Assembly (NCBI RefSeq): GCF_963583255.1
Contig: NC_084819.1
Coordinates: 20,484,460-20,548,459 of the forward strand
Origin: Pyrus communis
Taxonomy: Eukaryota; Streptophyta; Magnoliopsida; Rosales; Rosaceae
Length of the DNA: 64,000 bases
Direction of reading: 5' to 3'
In this document: piece by piece, positions 47,401-59,734 of the stretch
Position numbering within the stretch: the stretch's first letter is position 1
Layout of the letters: each line of letters opens with the position of its first letter
Translations under genes and position numbers: made by a program
Notes under the pieces: model-generated
The model's input: the letters and a program-made list of their open reading frames with translations, nothing else
What the model was told of the DNA's origin: nothing
Databases searched by the model: none

Positions 47401-50400
47401 GGGTAGTGACCAAGATGAAGGGGAATACATAAAATTTACTGTATAGAGGACGGAGCATATTTTCTTCCAAATACTGCAAATTATGGCCATAAATTGTATT
47501 ATGTACACTTACCCCTTTCTAGCTGACATTTTAAAATCTTCTTCTTACGTATGTTTCTCTTTTTTCTTCCTCTCCAATTTTCCGCAGGCTGCAAGGGAAA
47601 CAGGAGCACTTAAAGAAGCAAAAGATGCACTGGAAAAACGAGTGGAGGAACTAAATTGGCGACTACAGTTGGAAAAACGTTTAAGGGTAATTTCTATATC
47701 TTGCAGAGTATTTCTGTTTGGCAGAGAAAATGCTGTGTGGACATCTGATGAATACTTTCTTCATTTCATGTCCAACCGCCAAAAACTACTATGCTAATGC
47801 ATTGATGTACTTTCCACGAATGCAGTGAAGTTCGTAGATTATAATTTAGGTATTTTATGCATAAAAAATTCATGCTAAATATTCGTGTCATGTTTGCAGA
47901 CTGACCTAGAAGAAGCTAAAGCACAAGAGATAACGAAATTGCAGAATTCATTGCAAGAAACGCAGACCAAACTTGATGAATCAAATGCATTGATTGTGAA
48001 GGAACGAGAGGCTGCAAAGAAAGCTCTTGAAGAGGCACCTCCTGTGGTTCAGGAAACCCAAGTTATGGTTGAGGACACTGCAAAAGTTGAATCTCTAACT
48101 GCAGAAGTTGACAGTTTAAAGGTAAGAATGTTCCGTCCAATAAACAGCACCTATAACACTATGTCTCGCATAAGTCTCTGGTTGCAAGACTTTAACATGT
48201 TTCGGACTGTTCTGTCATGTGTCATCGTCATTTATTTGTTCATATATGCAGCGACAGATTTTGATCTTTTCATTTAGTTCTTCTTGACCTTGGATTTTCT
48301 CTACCTGACATTGTCCCGCCTCACCAGGCCTCTTTGGAGTCAGAGAAACAAAGAGCAGAAGAAAATGAAACTAAATATAATGAAGCTCAAACATCAGGCG
48401 AAGAACGATGCAAGAAATTAGAAGAAACGGAGAAAAAAGTTAGTCAGCTCCAGGAAAATTTGACCAGGTAATATGACACCTAAAGCATGAGTTTTCTGAT
48501 GCTGAGCATCAAAATGCACGGTGTCTTATGTGCATTTGAGATGATAATTACAAAAATTGTAATTATTGGAGAGACATGAATTACCAACTCTAATTTTCGT
48601 GATGTGATTTACTGAAAATTTAAACTTTCTTGATTAGGCTAGAAGAGAAGCTTACCAATTTAGAATCAGAAAACCAAGTATTACGCCAACAAGCTGTGTC
48701 CATGACGCCTAATAAATTCCTTTCTGGACGGTCCAGGTCAATTATTCAGGTAATTTTCAATGCAAAATATGGATTTCTATAATGTTCAAACGCTTAAGAT
48801 TTTCTTGTTGTTTGATAATTGGCAGAGGGCGGCTGAAAGTGGCCATATTCCAGGGGATGCAAAGACACCTCTGGTAAGTTTCCGTTGAGCTTCAAGTATT
48901 AACCTGCAAAAAAGGCAATGTGATGCAGTATTTTTTTACCTTTTCACTTATGCTAATGTCCCGATGAAATGGATCAGGATCTGCATAGTCCTTCAGTAAA
49001 CCACAGGGAGTCGGAATTGGAGGATAAGCCACAGAAATCATTGAATGAAAAACAGCAAGAGAACCAGGAGTTGCTCATTCGATGTATCGCACAACATCTT
49101 GGCTTTGCTGGGAACAGGCCTATTGCTGCCTGCATCATATACAAATGCCTTCTGCAGTGGAGATCATTTGAAGTTGAGCGGACCAGCATTTTCGATAGGA
49201 TTATTCAGACCATAGGGAATGCCATTGAGGTTTCGAAATCCCATCCTTTAACCCTTTTGGTATTTTGGTTTTCCGTTTATTCATTACACAAAACGAACCT
49301 CTTTTAACATGAATACTACCACTTGGAATTCAGACCCAGGATAACAACGATATCTTGGCCTATTGGTTATCCAATGCCTCAACACTTCTATTACTCCTCC
49401 AGCGCACACTAAAAGCAAGTGGTGCTGCTGGAATGGCACCCCAACGACGTCGATCATCATCAGCTACTTTGTTTGGAAGGATGACACAAGTAATTCATCG
49501 TCTCTTGGCAATATTGTATATTTGAATTCATAGATCTTCAATTCCTCGGTTGCTTCACATTTTTTCAATTGTTTTCCTCTAGAGTTTCCGTGGAGCCCCT
49601 CAAGGTGTCAATATCTCCTTAATAAATGGTGGAATGAGTGGCGGAGTGGATACTTTACGGCAAGTTGAAGCCAAGTACCCAGCTTTGCTTTTCAAACAGC
49701 AACTTACAGCATATGTAGAAAAGATTTATGGGATGATTCGAGATAATTTGAAGAAAGAGATTTCTCCATTGCTTGGATTGTGCATTCAGGTCCATTACAT
49801 TGTTCATCTACAAACAAGAAAACAATTTACTGATAAAACAAATTTGTGCTTCCATGATTTTTCAAGAACGAGTACTAAATTTGTAACTTTAACAGGCACC
49901 AAGAACATCCCGGGCAAGCTTGGTTAAGGGATCATCGCGATCAGTTGGCAACACTGAGGCCCAGAGAGCTTTGATTGCTCACTGGCAAGGAATCGTTAAG
50001 AGCCTCGGAAACTTCTTAAATACTTTAAAAGCAAATTATGTTAGTACTCTTCTACCTCTCAATATATCGATCTTTGCAGACCACTCCCTCTGTTGGTTAA
50101 GTAAACTTCAAGAGAAGTTGATTGTTACCACAGATAATGATCATACTCGCTTGATTTTGCAACGATCTCCCTCTTTCTCATACACACAATGTTCCTTTCT
50201 ACAGGTACCACCATTTTTAGTTCGTAAGGTGTTCACGCAAATATTCTCCTTCATCAATGTTCAGCTATTCAACAGGTATAAAGTCTAAGCTCAAATTTGA
50301 GGTTTCCTTGTTTGCATGCTATTTAGCACTAAAATTTTTCCTAATGTCTTCCATGTATTTTTCCATCTCCACAGTCTTCTATTAAGACGAGAATGCTGTT

Positions 50401-51574
50401 CGTTTAGCAATGGTGAATATGTTAAAGCTGGATTGGCTGAACTGGAGCATTGGTGCTATAAAGCAACAGATGAGGTACCTTGAATCTAATTCCTCTTTTA
50501 GCTGTGCGATAACTGTTATACCAACTGACTGACTAAATAAACGAAAATGCAGTATGCAGGATCAGCTTGGGATGAACTCAAGCATATTCGGCAGGCTATT
50601 GGATTCCTGGTATCGTTCATTTATCATATTCCATTTCGACTGCGAGTGTTTACCTTTGAAAATGATGAAACGCAAAAAATGAACAATTAGTGAAGTTGTC
50701 CTGAAATTTTATGCTTTCTATTCAGGTCATACATCAAAAACCGAAAAAGACGCTTGATGAAATAAGCCATGATCTATGCCCGGTAAGTGATGTGTATCTA
50801 AGGATACACTAAACATCTTTAAGTCTAGTAACCTCTCCCTTGAATCTCAGTTGACACAACTTGTACTTCAACAGGTCCTCAGTATACAGCAGCTATATCG
50901 TATCAGTACAATGTACTGGGATGACAAATATGGCACGCACAGCGTGTCCTCGGATGTAAGTTTTTATGGATGCCATTACTCAACTAGGTTCGAGTCATCT
51001 TCGTCACAAGACAGTAAAATAAATTAGAAACATAACAGCAAACATGCATCTACCAACTCACTCACACTTTTTTTTTCAACGGTTCATCTAGGTTATATCG
51101 AATATGAGAGTGCTGATGACAGAAGATTCCAACAACGCCGTCAGTAATTCTTTCCTGCTGGATGACGATTCCAGGTTATGACAACGTTTAAACATGTCTT
51201 GGCCGTTATACATCCTTTCTTTATTGACTCCTCCTCCTCTTTACATCCCGTTTCACTAGTTTTTCCTGTCAAACTGATATGTTCGTGTTCTTCTAAGATC
51301 TCGATTACTTGTTAATTCAGTATGCGTAAAATGAGACGTGCATCAAGCATGCATTGTTTCACAGTGCTTGTTATCATTCCTAAACATAGTTGTTTCCATT
51401 TTTACTTATAAATTCTGGCCATACGACTGACGCTAGCATTTACACTGCAGCATTCCATTTTCCGTTGATGACATATCAAAGTCGATGAAGCAAATAGACA
51501 TCTCCGACATTGAACCACCTCCTCTCATCCACGAGAACTCAGGCTTTAGTTTCTTGTTGCCGCGCGCAGATTGA
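41478..51574 (+). CDS. Class XI myosin heavy chain
   Basis: Actin motor for organelle transport and streaming. Thirty-eight coding exons (the first is just ATG, 41478-41480), all in phase, give 1529 aa. Starts: 41478, 42130, 42437, 42692, 42925, 43212, 43417, 43678, 43914, 44144, 44391, 44667, 44835, 45118, 45367, 45573, 45913, 46148, 46364, 46627, 46921, 47239, 47588, 47900, 48328, 48638, 48826, 48978, 49334, 49583, 49896, 50205, 50375, 50553, 50726, 50875, 51092, 51451. SH3-like N-terminus [15 protein letters not shown]-loop GESGAGKT (156-163); switch I NNNSSRFGK; switch [10 protein letters not shown]; six IQ motifs about 735-880; coiled coil about 880-1060; DIL/globular tail ending [13 protein letters not shown]. 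The length is that of plant XI myosins such as XI-K; the exact isoform is not resolved. Confidence 0.97.
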
Positions 51575-53291
51575 GTCTCGGTCTCTCTACGATGAGCCTG
51601 TAGCTGTTACTGTCAAGTAGTGGATTTCTTCACTCATGGGATACATTATGGGGTTGTGCATTGTTCATGAATCATCAATTCTTTGCCCCACAGATTTTCT
51701 TTTGGATCCCCACCAAATGTAAGTTGAATACGACAAACGTTTCTCCGACCCTAGCAAAGCAGGGAGTTGGCTTGGGATCGTCATTTTTTGTTGTAAAACT
51801 AGCTGATTTTAGGGAAAGAAATTAAAAGCTTAGTGCATTTTTTTTTTTTTCATTTAATTAATCAAAATTTTCAACCAAACTTTGTTATGGTAGTCAATAA
51901 TCTCGTCCAAGAACTACATCATGAACTTATAATTTCAGTTTGAACGTCTTTCTGGTGAAGATAACGACCTGAAAAAATGAATGATTTACGCACGTCCTTT
52001 TTTCTTTACATGCTCTTTTTTTTTTCTAGCAAATGGATTGGACAAATCAAACGGAGTTCGGTACTAAAATCAAGAACTGTGCAGAAGATAAAAAATGATG
52101 TACGGAGATAACTCTCTTTTCGAGAAAAAAACTTCACTCTTGTGGGCGTGAAAACGACTCGTTAGCCATTGCGTGCTCCCATTTCATTGTACAAATATTT
52201 TTTAGTTGAATTCTTCAGGTTCTTCCTTTGTTGGTCAAATAACTTAGATCTTTGAACGTTGAACATTCAGATAAAAATTAATTAAAATATGTCGGCAAGT
52301 CTGACACTTCAAGCATCATGTGATTTTATAAATGGGAACTTGGAGACCCAAAAATTGGAAGATGAATGAACAAGAAATCTGAATATTATTGATCCAAATA
52401 AAGATGCTCCATGTCCTTATCCATCTAGAAATTTGTTTTCAATTGGCCATTGGAGATTGCCTTAAAGAAGGCATAAAACATTTTATTTTATTTAAATTAT
52501 TTATTTAATGGGAATAGATCCGTATTTTTTTTACATTATTTTTTATATATGTTTTTGTGCGGCCTCATTCTGTAATATATTTTAACAATCTAAACCGCTT
52601 ATCTTTTAGAACATCATTCATGAATCATCCTTACAAAAAATTAGATAAATCCAAAACAATTAAGACATTCATTTGTACTGAAGAAAATGGACGAATATGA
52701 TTCTACAAAGAAACCTTTAATCCAAAGGTCATCTAGCTTCAAATTTGAGTGAATTTTGGCAGACATGATCTTTGAAAGTGGACGTAAAACGTGTGTTAAA
52801 AATTATATAAAGAAAGTGATGCCACAAATCCGTTATTATATTTAATTTATTCATATATTTAAATTTTTTGCTACAATGATTGTTGCTAATCAGAGACAAA
52901 GTCAAAGATGGAAATGTATAATTTTGTCAGCATTACTAGAAGGGGTTGTGCTGTGACAAATTGTAGATTTACCGCAATATAGTATTTGGCACGTGGTCAA
53001 ATACTAAGAAAAAAATCACCTCTAAAGTCCACATTTTATCCAAAGTGACAAAATTGCTTTGCTATTTCCATTTGTTTTATGACCATGCGTTATTCTATTT
53101 TAAATTTTGATATACGAGAAAGAGGTTTGAATCCGAATGTTAAGGGGAGCAATTACGCTTCCTTGATCAATTGGTTGAATCCTGATCTGTAATTTCTTCT
53201 ATACCTTTTAGTGTGTTAAAAAGGAGTTGCGGGGATTGAAGAGGAAAATGAATATTATTTTCAAATTTTATCCAGGTTGAAGGTAGAGTTG
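51575..53291. other. 3' flank of myosin and AT-rich spacer
   Basis: 3' UTR to roughly 51830, then AT-rich DNA without a recognised gene or element. Confidence 0.45.
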
Positions 53292-53529
53292 CGGGGATTG
53301 GAAAACGATAACTTTTCTTCATGAGTATTTTTTTTTTTTGGTAATGGTATGTGGCACTTAGTGTACTAAAAATGAATAGTTAGAATTTAAAATAAAAGAT
53401 CTAACACTCGGGGATTGGAAAACGACAACTTTTCTTCATGAGTATTTTTTTTTTTTTTTGGTAATGGTATGTGGCACTTAGTGTACTAAAAATGAATAGT
53501 TAGAATTTAAAATAAAAGATCTAACACTC
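53292..53529. repeat. Tandem duplication, two copies of about 118 bp
   Basis: The unit starting CGGGGATTGGAAAACGA occurs at 53292 and again at 53410. The copies differ by one base (gataac/gacaac) and by the length of an internal T run. The near identity shows a recent event. It is non-coding. Confidence 0.95.
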
Positions 53530-54329
53530 ATAGAAATAAAATAGAAACGTTCGTAGCAAGAGTGCTACGTAGTATTGAAGCCACACCGATAAGTAACGCG
53601 TATTTTACTAAAAATTGACAAAAAGTTAAATAAAACAAATTTCCTCTTAAGATAATCTGGTTCTTTGGTCTCTCATTTTTTTTTTATAGAAATTATGTTT
53701 GTATTATATATGAGAGTAGCTTATTAGAAATCATTGTTTGCATCACATGTCAGAGACTCAGAGAAGCTTCTTAGCAGAGATTTCGTTTTATTGTAACAAA
53801 ATTAAGATAAGTATATGACGATAGTGGGCTTTATAAGACTTCTTATATTATTTCGTGTTTTATCATTGCTTCAGTATAGTCTTACATAATAAATACATAT
53901 TTTATACGGAACTCTCGTACTTTGTTTGAAAAAACCACTCCCTGTACGTATATTATATATATTAATATACAAAAATATATAATATATATTTGATATGATG
54001 CTGCAAAATTGGAATTAGACTAAAATATTAAGCAGCCATTTTAGAACTTGTTGACCATAAAATATCTTCTGCTGCATATATCTTTAAATCAACTTCTTTC
54101 TGTCCTACCTCACTTTTCCACATTTGTTTCTGTCCCATAGGTTCCTTCTTCGTTGCTTCCTCCCTTCAAGAAGCTCCACATACTTACCCTCCATCTCTAT
54201 CTATATACATAAATATATATATATATATATGCATGTGTGTGTATATATATATGTCAAAGCATATAACCAAGTAAACATAGATCACAGTCTTCTCTCTGTC
54301 TCTCTCCCCTCTTTCTCTCTGCAGAAAAA
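53530..54329. other. Upstream region of the VQ gene
   Basis: No gene. Contains an AT palindrome-like stretch (53948-53992) and a TA/TG repeat (54206-54252) about 80 bp before the VQ start codon. W-box-like TTGACC occurs at about 54050. Confidence 0.5.
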
Positions 54330-54716
54330 ATGGAATCACTCAAAAATCATCACCAACAATCTCAGCCTGAGCAGAGCAAAAAACCCACCAAATCAAAAGC
54401 ACCTATGATCAAGTACATCTCCAGCCCTATGATGGTCCAAGCCAGAAGTGCTTCTGAGTTCAGAGCAATTGTTCAACAATTCACAGGCCAAAATTCCAAC
54501 ACTGCCCTTGATGAAGATTGCACTACTGCTCATGAACAAGAACAAGCTAGATGGGTTACTTCTTCTAAATTCCAAGCTTCGAAACCCGGTACGATGATCA
54601 GGTTTTCGAACCACCCTCCGCCGGCGGCTGTTCTCGATCAGACGGATGAAAACAACTTATGGGAAGCAGTTGCTGAAAGCTTGAGCAGTTACCAACCTCC
54701 ATGTGTTTATGTGTGA
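54330..54716 (+). CDS. VQ-motif protein
   Basis: Single-exon gene, 128 aa. VQ proteins are small plant cofactors that bind WRKY transcription factors in the nucleus and tune defence and stress genes. The motif FRAIVQQFTG occupies residues 44-53 and matches the FxxhVQxhTG consensus with Val48, Gln49, Thr52 and Gly53 intact. It is preceded by a conserved-looking IKYISSPMMVQARSASE. The N-terminus is rich in His, Gln and Lys, and the rest is hydrophilic. The start is the first ATG after a CT-rich leader. A short intronless gene is usual for the family. The isoform group (VQ1/VQ10-like) is only a guess. Confidence 0.93.
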   Translation: MESLKNHHQQSQPEQSKKPTKSKAPMIKYISSPMMVQARSASEFRAIVQQFTGQNSNTALDEDCTTAHEQEQARWVTSSKFQASKPGTMIRFSNHPPPAAVLDQTDENNLWEAVAESLSSYQPPCVYV

Positions 54717-55417
54717 TGAATTAGAACAGAGGACTGTTTTTGTTTTCTTTGGGACAGTTTAATGTGATTGTGATTTTCTAGTGCTCCTAGCAATTTTTGC
54801 ACGTAGTGTTGTAAGCTTATGTTGTATTTCGGGTTTAATTCACAAGCACCTACATTTGCAGCGATCGCCACGTTGAAGAAAGTAAAAAGCTTCACATCGG
54901 AAAATTGACACACTAAATTATGATCTCCTATCTGTAACAAAACTTGTGTGTTGTGATAAACCCCGACAACTGATGTGTCGCACGTGTGACAATGTGCAAG
55001 CTAATTACAACATCAGACTATCAGTATTGATTAGTAGTGGACCGCTGATCCATCATCTTGAAATCCTGACACGACTCAAAGGCGGTTTTGTGTTAATATG
55101 GCCACCATATACATGGCTAGGAGGATCTCAGACTGATTGATTCAAAATAACCAACGAATCGAGCACGAAAATTTCGACATTAAAATGAAAGCGCATCAAG
55201 AAGATAGCCTACAAAAATTTACATGATATGCTACCATAACTGCATTGTCTCACTAAAAAAAAAAAAAACCATAGTTCAAGTTTTGAGGATAAACGCTCAA
55301 AGATAAAACACTAGTCCCTTAAGCAGCAAGTCTTTTTTCCCCCCTCTAATTTCATTTCCTCACCTAATTCCCTAAGTTCAGATGCTAACAGACCAAAATG
55401 TCCATCTTTTGCACCTC
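54717..55417. other. Convergent 3' regions of the VQ gene and GIF1
   Basis: No gene seen. A poly(A) run lies near 55255; the open frame 54946-55140 has no motif. Confidence 0.45.
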
Positions 55418-58400
55418 TTAATTCCCATCATCGGTTGATTTCAGGTAAAGAGTCTCACCCCCATCTCCGGGGTGGCTTCCAGAGCTCCCACCTCTCCCAT
55501 CCATATCTTGCTTACTCCCGCCAGCCATCCTCCTATGCATGTCTTCTCCAGGAGAGCTGCGTCCATAATCACCAAACCCTCCAGCCCCAAGTTGCCCGCT
55601 GCCTCCAGCATTATTTCCCTCATTCCCGAGCATGTGAAGTCCCGCGCTTCCTCCAGCACTCATGGCAAATTGGCTGTGCAGGGCTTGTTGCTGTAGAGCT
55701 GAAAACGGCTGCTGGGAGTACATCATGGAAGAGCGCGCAGCCATGAGCGATTGTTGTGTCATCTGTTGAGCCGCTTGTTGCTGCATGTAATGCGCTCCTG
55801 GTTGCATCATACCGGTGGAAGAGTACTACAAAGCATTTCATAAAAACAATCAGGAAACATACAATTTTGGGACACTGAATTACGCGGTGATATGCCCTTC
55901 AAGTTTTTAAGTTCTTTGCAAATGAGGTTTTGTACCTGAGGATGCATGGTAGGAGGCTGGGGTTGAGAATCAGCAATGGCAGCCAGGTACATCAGATTCC
56001 GCTGTAGCTTTGCTTGGTTCCTGCAAGCAATTGCAAAAGAATTACTGACCTGTCTAGTGCTTTAAACATAACAATTCTGTGTTTTGACACAAGCTTAAGA
56101 GCTTGTCATAAGACTGAACCATCGTACAAAAGCCAGGCATGTGACAAGCTTATATCGGACTTTTACTATGCTAACAGGAAGAAGATGCTACGCCATCAGA
56201 TGCAACCATGCTGTATCACAAAGGCATATATTGTTACCTATGTTCGTGCAAGTCAACTAAAAGAACTTTTCTGCACTCAAAAGTGGTTAAAAACGGCATC
56301 CATCACTTGCAGTAATTTAGCGGCATTCTTCAAAAAGAGACTTAATTTACGCTGCGATGAGAACTTACAACATGCTTCCTACAAAGTACATACTCAAATA
56401 GAAATTTGCCAAACTAAATGAATTCGTTAAAATCGACTGTATCCACTAAACTAAATTATGTGTGCTCATATTTCCAATATTCTACACAAGACGGTGTCAA
56501 TTTACAACATTCAGCCACAAAATAGCACTCAGTGATAACAAAAGATATGCAAAGCAGCAGTTAAGTAAGAAATAAATGCTCACTCTGCACATTCATTCAG
56601 TTTCCCAGAATTTTGGCTCTCAACAATCTTCAAGATCAACGACTTGTTCTCGTCCAAGTACTGCAGTAAAATTTAATGAAAGTAATTAACAAAAGGATAA
56701 CAAGAAGATAATACAGACCACAAGTGCAGTAAAACCAAAATGTTCTAAAATTTCTAGAGTAAGAAATGCACGATAATGCTAACAAACGGAGCCAAAATAC
56801 GGTCATTACTAGTAGGTGGAACAGAACCAACAGTGCTACTCAAATTTATGAGAAAGACACAGTAAGGTACTGGGGCAAGTGACACAGTCCAAAAGACACT
56901 CGAAGAAAAAACAGACCTCATTGCTGTACAAAAGAAAGATTATTGGTCATTAGTTCCTATTACTACGCAAACTCTTGTAGAATCGACAAAAGAGCCGCAC
57001 ACTCACGTGATTCAGAACTGAAAACCGACACTGGAAACAGGCTCAATCGCAAGATGAAGATGTGACTTGTGTTAGAAACATTCAAGGGAACAAAATCCTG
57101 TGGAATTCGCTGTTTTGGCCCCAACTCAAAGAGAAGAACATGCCAAAAGAGTACCTTAAGCAGATTTCCTTAGTTTTAAACCAATCCATAGTTTCCATTT
57201 CGCTGAAACTACAAATAATTGATCTTTGAGTATGCTTACATTCCCTTTCTTTCTTAATTTCAATGCCCTTCCCAGACTAATTTTCTATTTGCAACGATTT
57301 TTTCGGTGCAACTCAGAAATCTAACTAGATCAGCTCGCTGTATTCTAAAAGGAGAACGATTTAAAGGAACTACCAAAATCTTCAACTTATGCCCTATAAA
57401 GTTGGTGGCACAGTAATTAGATTTTTGTTTAAAAATAAAACAAAAATCGAGATCTAATGGTTAAAAAGTCCGGAGTATCCTATAATTCGGAGCACCATAG
57501 GATTTCTGCCAAAACAGATTCACATAATATAAATGCAATCAGTAAGAATAAAGCTAAAAGGTTCATACTACTAGGGATGCTATCATAGATTTTTCGAGAT
57601 ACCGACTCGCAAATGAAAGAACAAAATATTAGTTCACTAGTCACAACTAATCAAAATAGAACCAAATCACCATTCTTTCACTCAGATTGCAGCCAGAAGG
57701 CCCCTAAATACACTCATGATATCGATTAAGCATACAAAAATGCTCGATGATGTGAGCTATTACTATTTCCACCAGATAGAACATGGAAGAAACAATATAA
57801 AGAGAAGAGATCCGGAGACCAAGGCTACCGGATCAAGTGATCCGGACCTTTCAAATTTTATCCAACGGTAAAAAATTACTACAGTTTTAAGAGATCAAAA
57901 CAGGTAGGCCGTTAAATGAAATTTGAAAGGCCCATATTATTTGATCCAGTGGCCTTGCTGAAAGAGATTCGGTATAAATAACATAAGAGCAAAACAAGAT
58001 AACCAACATAAAAGAAGCAAGATTGGGAGGGGAAATCGAACTCGGGACCTCGGGAATGCTCTTAAGCAACTAAAGCTGCAAGCGCCTTGTATTCTCAACA
58101 CCCATTTAAATATCACTAACGTAACCGAACAGAAATATGGTAACAGAAAACTATAGCTTGAGGAGATTATGAATTGTTATGTGTGGGAAAATCAAACAAC
58201 AAAAGCCCATGAACGTTCTGAAGCAAATATTAATCTGCATGAAAAAATGGGATAAAAGAAAGTGCTTGGATAAACCATATTAAAAAGCAGAAGAAACAAG
58301 CATTCATACAAGTTCATACAAACCAAAAAACAAAGAAAAATCAAGCAAGAAATCATTAGCCTATCAAAAATCCATTAGAGCTCAGAGGAAAAGGGTAAGT

Positions 58401-58614
58401 TTAATTCTTGTAAAATAAATAAAAGTGGATACAGAAAGTGGCAGGAGAAACCAAAAACCAAATGGAAATGCAGAAGCAAAGCAGCTGAAGAAAAAAAGAA
58501 CCCAGCAAAAAGAAGAAGAAGAAGGAGGAGGACCTGCTGAATGTGATCAGTAGTGACGTTGTTAGGATAATAGGCTGCCATCATGGGCTGCATCTGCATC
58601 AGGTGCTGCTGCAT
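55418..58614 (-). CDS. GIF1: GRF-interacting factor 1 / ANGUSTIFOLIA3 (SSXT co-activator)
   Basis: Transcriptional co-activator that pairs with GROWTH-REGULATING FACTORS and SWI/SNF remodellers to promote leaf cell proliferation. Four minus-strand exons, 58614-58534, 56660-56584, 56020-55936 and 55825-55418, join in phase to 216 aa. The N-terminal SSXT (SNH) domain runs MMAAYYPNNVTTDHIQQYLD ... ENKSLILKIVESQNSGKL ... NQAKLQRNLMYLAAIADSQP (about residues 11-80). A Met/Gln-rich middle (HYMQQQAAQQMTQQSLMAAR) follows, then a Gly-rich C-terminus ending GGETLYLKSTDDGN, nearly identical to Arabidopsis GIF1 as I remember it. Exon borders fall at the usual places (after HIQQ and after NECAE). Intron 1 is about 1.9 kb and contains transposon remains. 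Confidence 0.96.
57819..57957. mobile_element. Fold-back MITE in GIF1 intron 1
   Basis: Two arms of about 50 bp face each other. The left arm (57819-57870, containing ggatcaagtgatccggacct) matches the reverse complement of the right arm (57904-57957, ggccactggatcaaataata and so on). Both carry CTTTCAAATTT followed by an AACGG core. The loop is about 35 bp. Too short to encode anything. Confidence 0.7.
57960..58110 (-). mobile_element. Candidate tRNA-derived SINE fragment in GIF1 intron 1
   Basis: On the minus strand, AGTTGCTTAAGAGCATTCCC is followed after about 10 bases by GAGTTCGATTTCCCC. These resemble RNA polymerase III box A and box B at the spacing found in tRNA-derived SINEs (box B consensus GGTTCGANTCC). 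No clear poly(A) or T-rich tail or target duplication was identified, so it may be a fragment. Confidence 0.4.
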
Positions 58615-58675
58615 CTCTCTTATATATGTCTACTACCTCTCTGCACTGCTCCTCTACCACAAACAGAAAGACACT

Positions 58676-58714
<39 letters not shown>

Positions 58715-59382
58715 ATAACTTTCTCACTCCTAAAGTATGAACAGGGCTTTTTTTACAGAGTTGAGAGGCCACACTCACTGCGAAGGGTGCAAGCAAATAG
58801 AGAGACAGAGTTTTTGATCGAGGGATACCTTTGCCGTTTCTTTTCTTCTATTTTTTATTTTTTTCTCTCTGTTCTTTCACCCTCTCTCCCCTTACATACA
58901 ATGACACTACCACCGCACAGAGATATAGGCACAGAGAGAGAGAGAGCTAGTGGATTATAAATGATGGAAAAGCGTGCCCTTTTGGGGTTTTGCTTGGTTT
59001 TGGTTTTCTGGGTCAGTTTCCTTCTCTCTCCCCTCTCTCTCTCTTGTACATGTCGAGGAGAGAAATTTACAACCACCGCTAAGCATATAGCTCAAGTCCA
59101 TTAGTTTACAGTGTTTTAATTTTTTTCACACGTTACTGGCTGGATGAACTGTTTTAGTGACATGCTCAGTGTAGATGAGCTGAACTTAACCATGCATGAT
59201 TGAATTTAAAAATGACTATAATGGCAACTCGTTGGAAGTATGCAAGTTAAATTTAATTTTGTGTGATTGAGTTAGAAAATTATCACAAATACGTATGATT
59301 GCAATGCACAAATTCTGTTCAGTTGGACATTTTGTCAAGCATGTGGTGTGCATGTTGTCCTCTATTGATCGACCCAACTGAG
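58615..59382. other. GIF1 leader and promoter region
   Basis: CT microsatellite at 58676-58714 and GA/CT-rich leader sequence at 58840-59045 (minus-strand leader of GIF1). Then AT-rich DNA. No other gene. Confidence 0.5.
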
Positions 59383-59731
59383 GCCTGGTTTGATACTGAG
59401 GTGATTCTGAAAAAAGTTGGTATAAAAAAAAGCTGGGAGCTGTTTTTGTGTTTGGTAAACATTCAGCTTCAGCTTTTTTTCACAGTTTTGGGTGAAAAAA
59501 AAGCAAAAAACAAGAAGCTGCAAAACCCAACTTTGAAAAACTGGTTTTTTTTCACATCTGTTTTACACAAAAGTTTACCAAACACTATAATACTGCTTTT
59601 TTTTTTTTTTTCAAAAGCACTTTTACAAAAAAGTTTACCAAACACTCTGCTGCTTTATTTCACAGCTGCTTATTGTTACAGCACAGCAGAAGCAGCTTTT
59701 TTTCAAAGCACAGCAATACCAAACCAGCCAT
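59383..59731. mobile_element. Non-autonomous DNA transposon (hAT-like MITE)
   Basis: The left end GGCCTGGTTTGATACTG and the right end, whose reverse complement is GGCTGGTTTGGTATTGCTG, form an imperfect inverted repeat. The interior is a chain of AGCAGCTTTTTT-type and AAAGTTTACCAAACACT repeats, with the latter present twice (about 59570 and 59630). TGA flanks both sides but the target duplication is uncertain. The 144-aa frame across it is chance. Placement in hAT rather than Harbinger is inference. Confidence 0.65.
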
Positions 59732-59734
59732 GAG

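Noticed and set aside
56014..56421. 135-aa plus-strand frame
   Set aside because: It lies almost wholly in GIF1 intron 2 on the opposite strand and has no recognisable domain.
59299..59733. 144-aa frame near the right end
   Set aside because: It is translation of a MITE with poly(T) and poly(A) runs.
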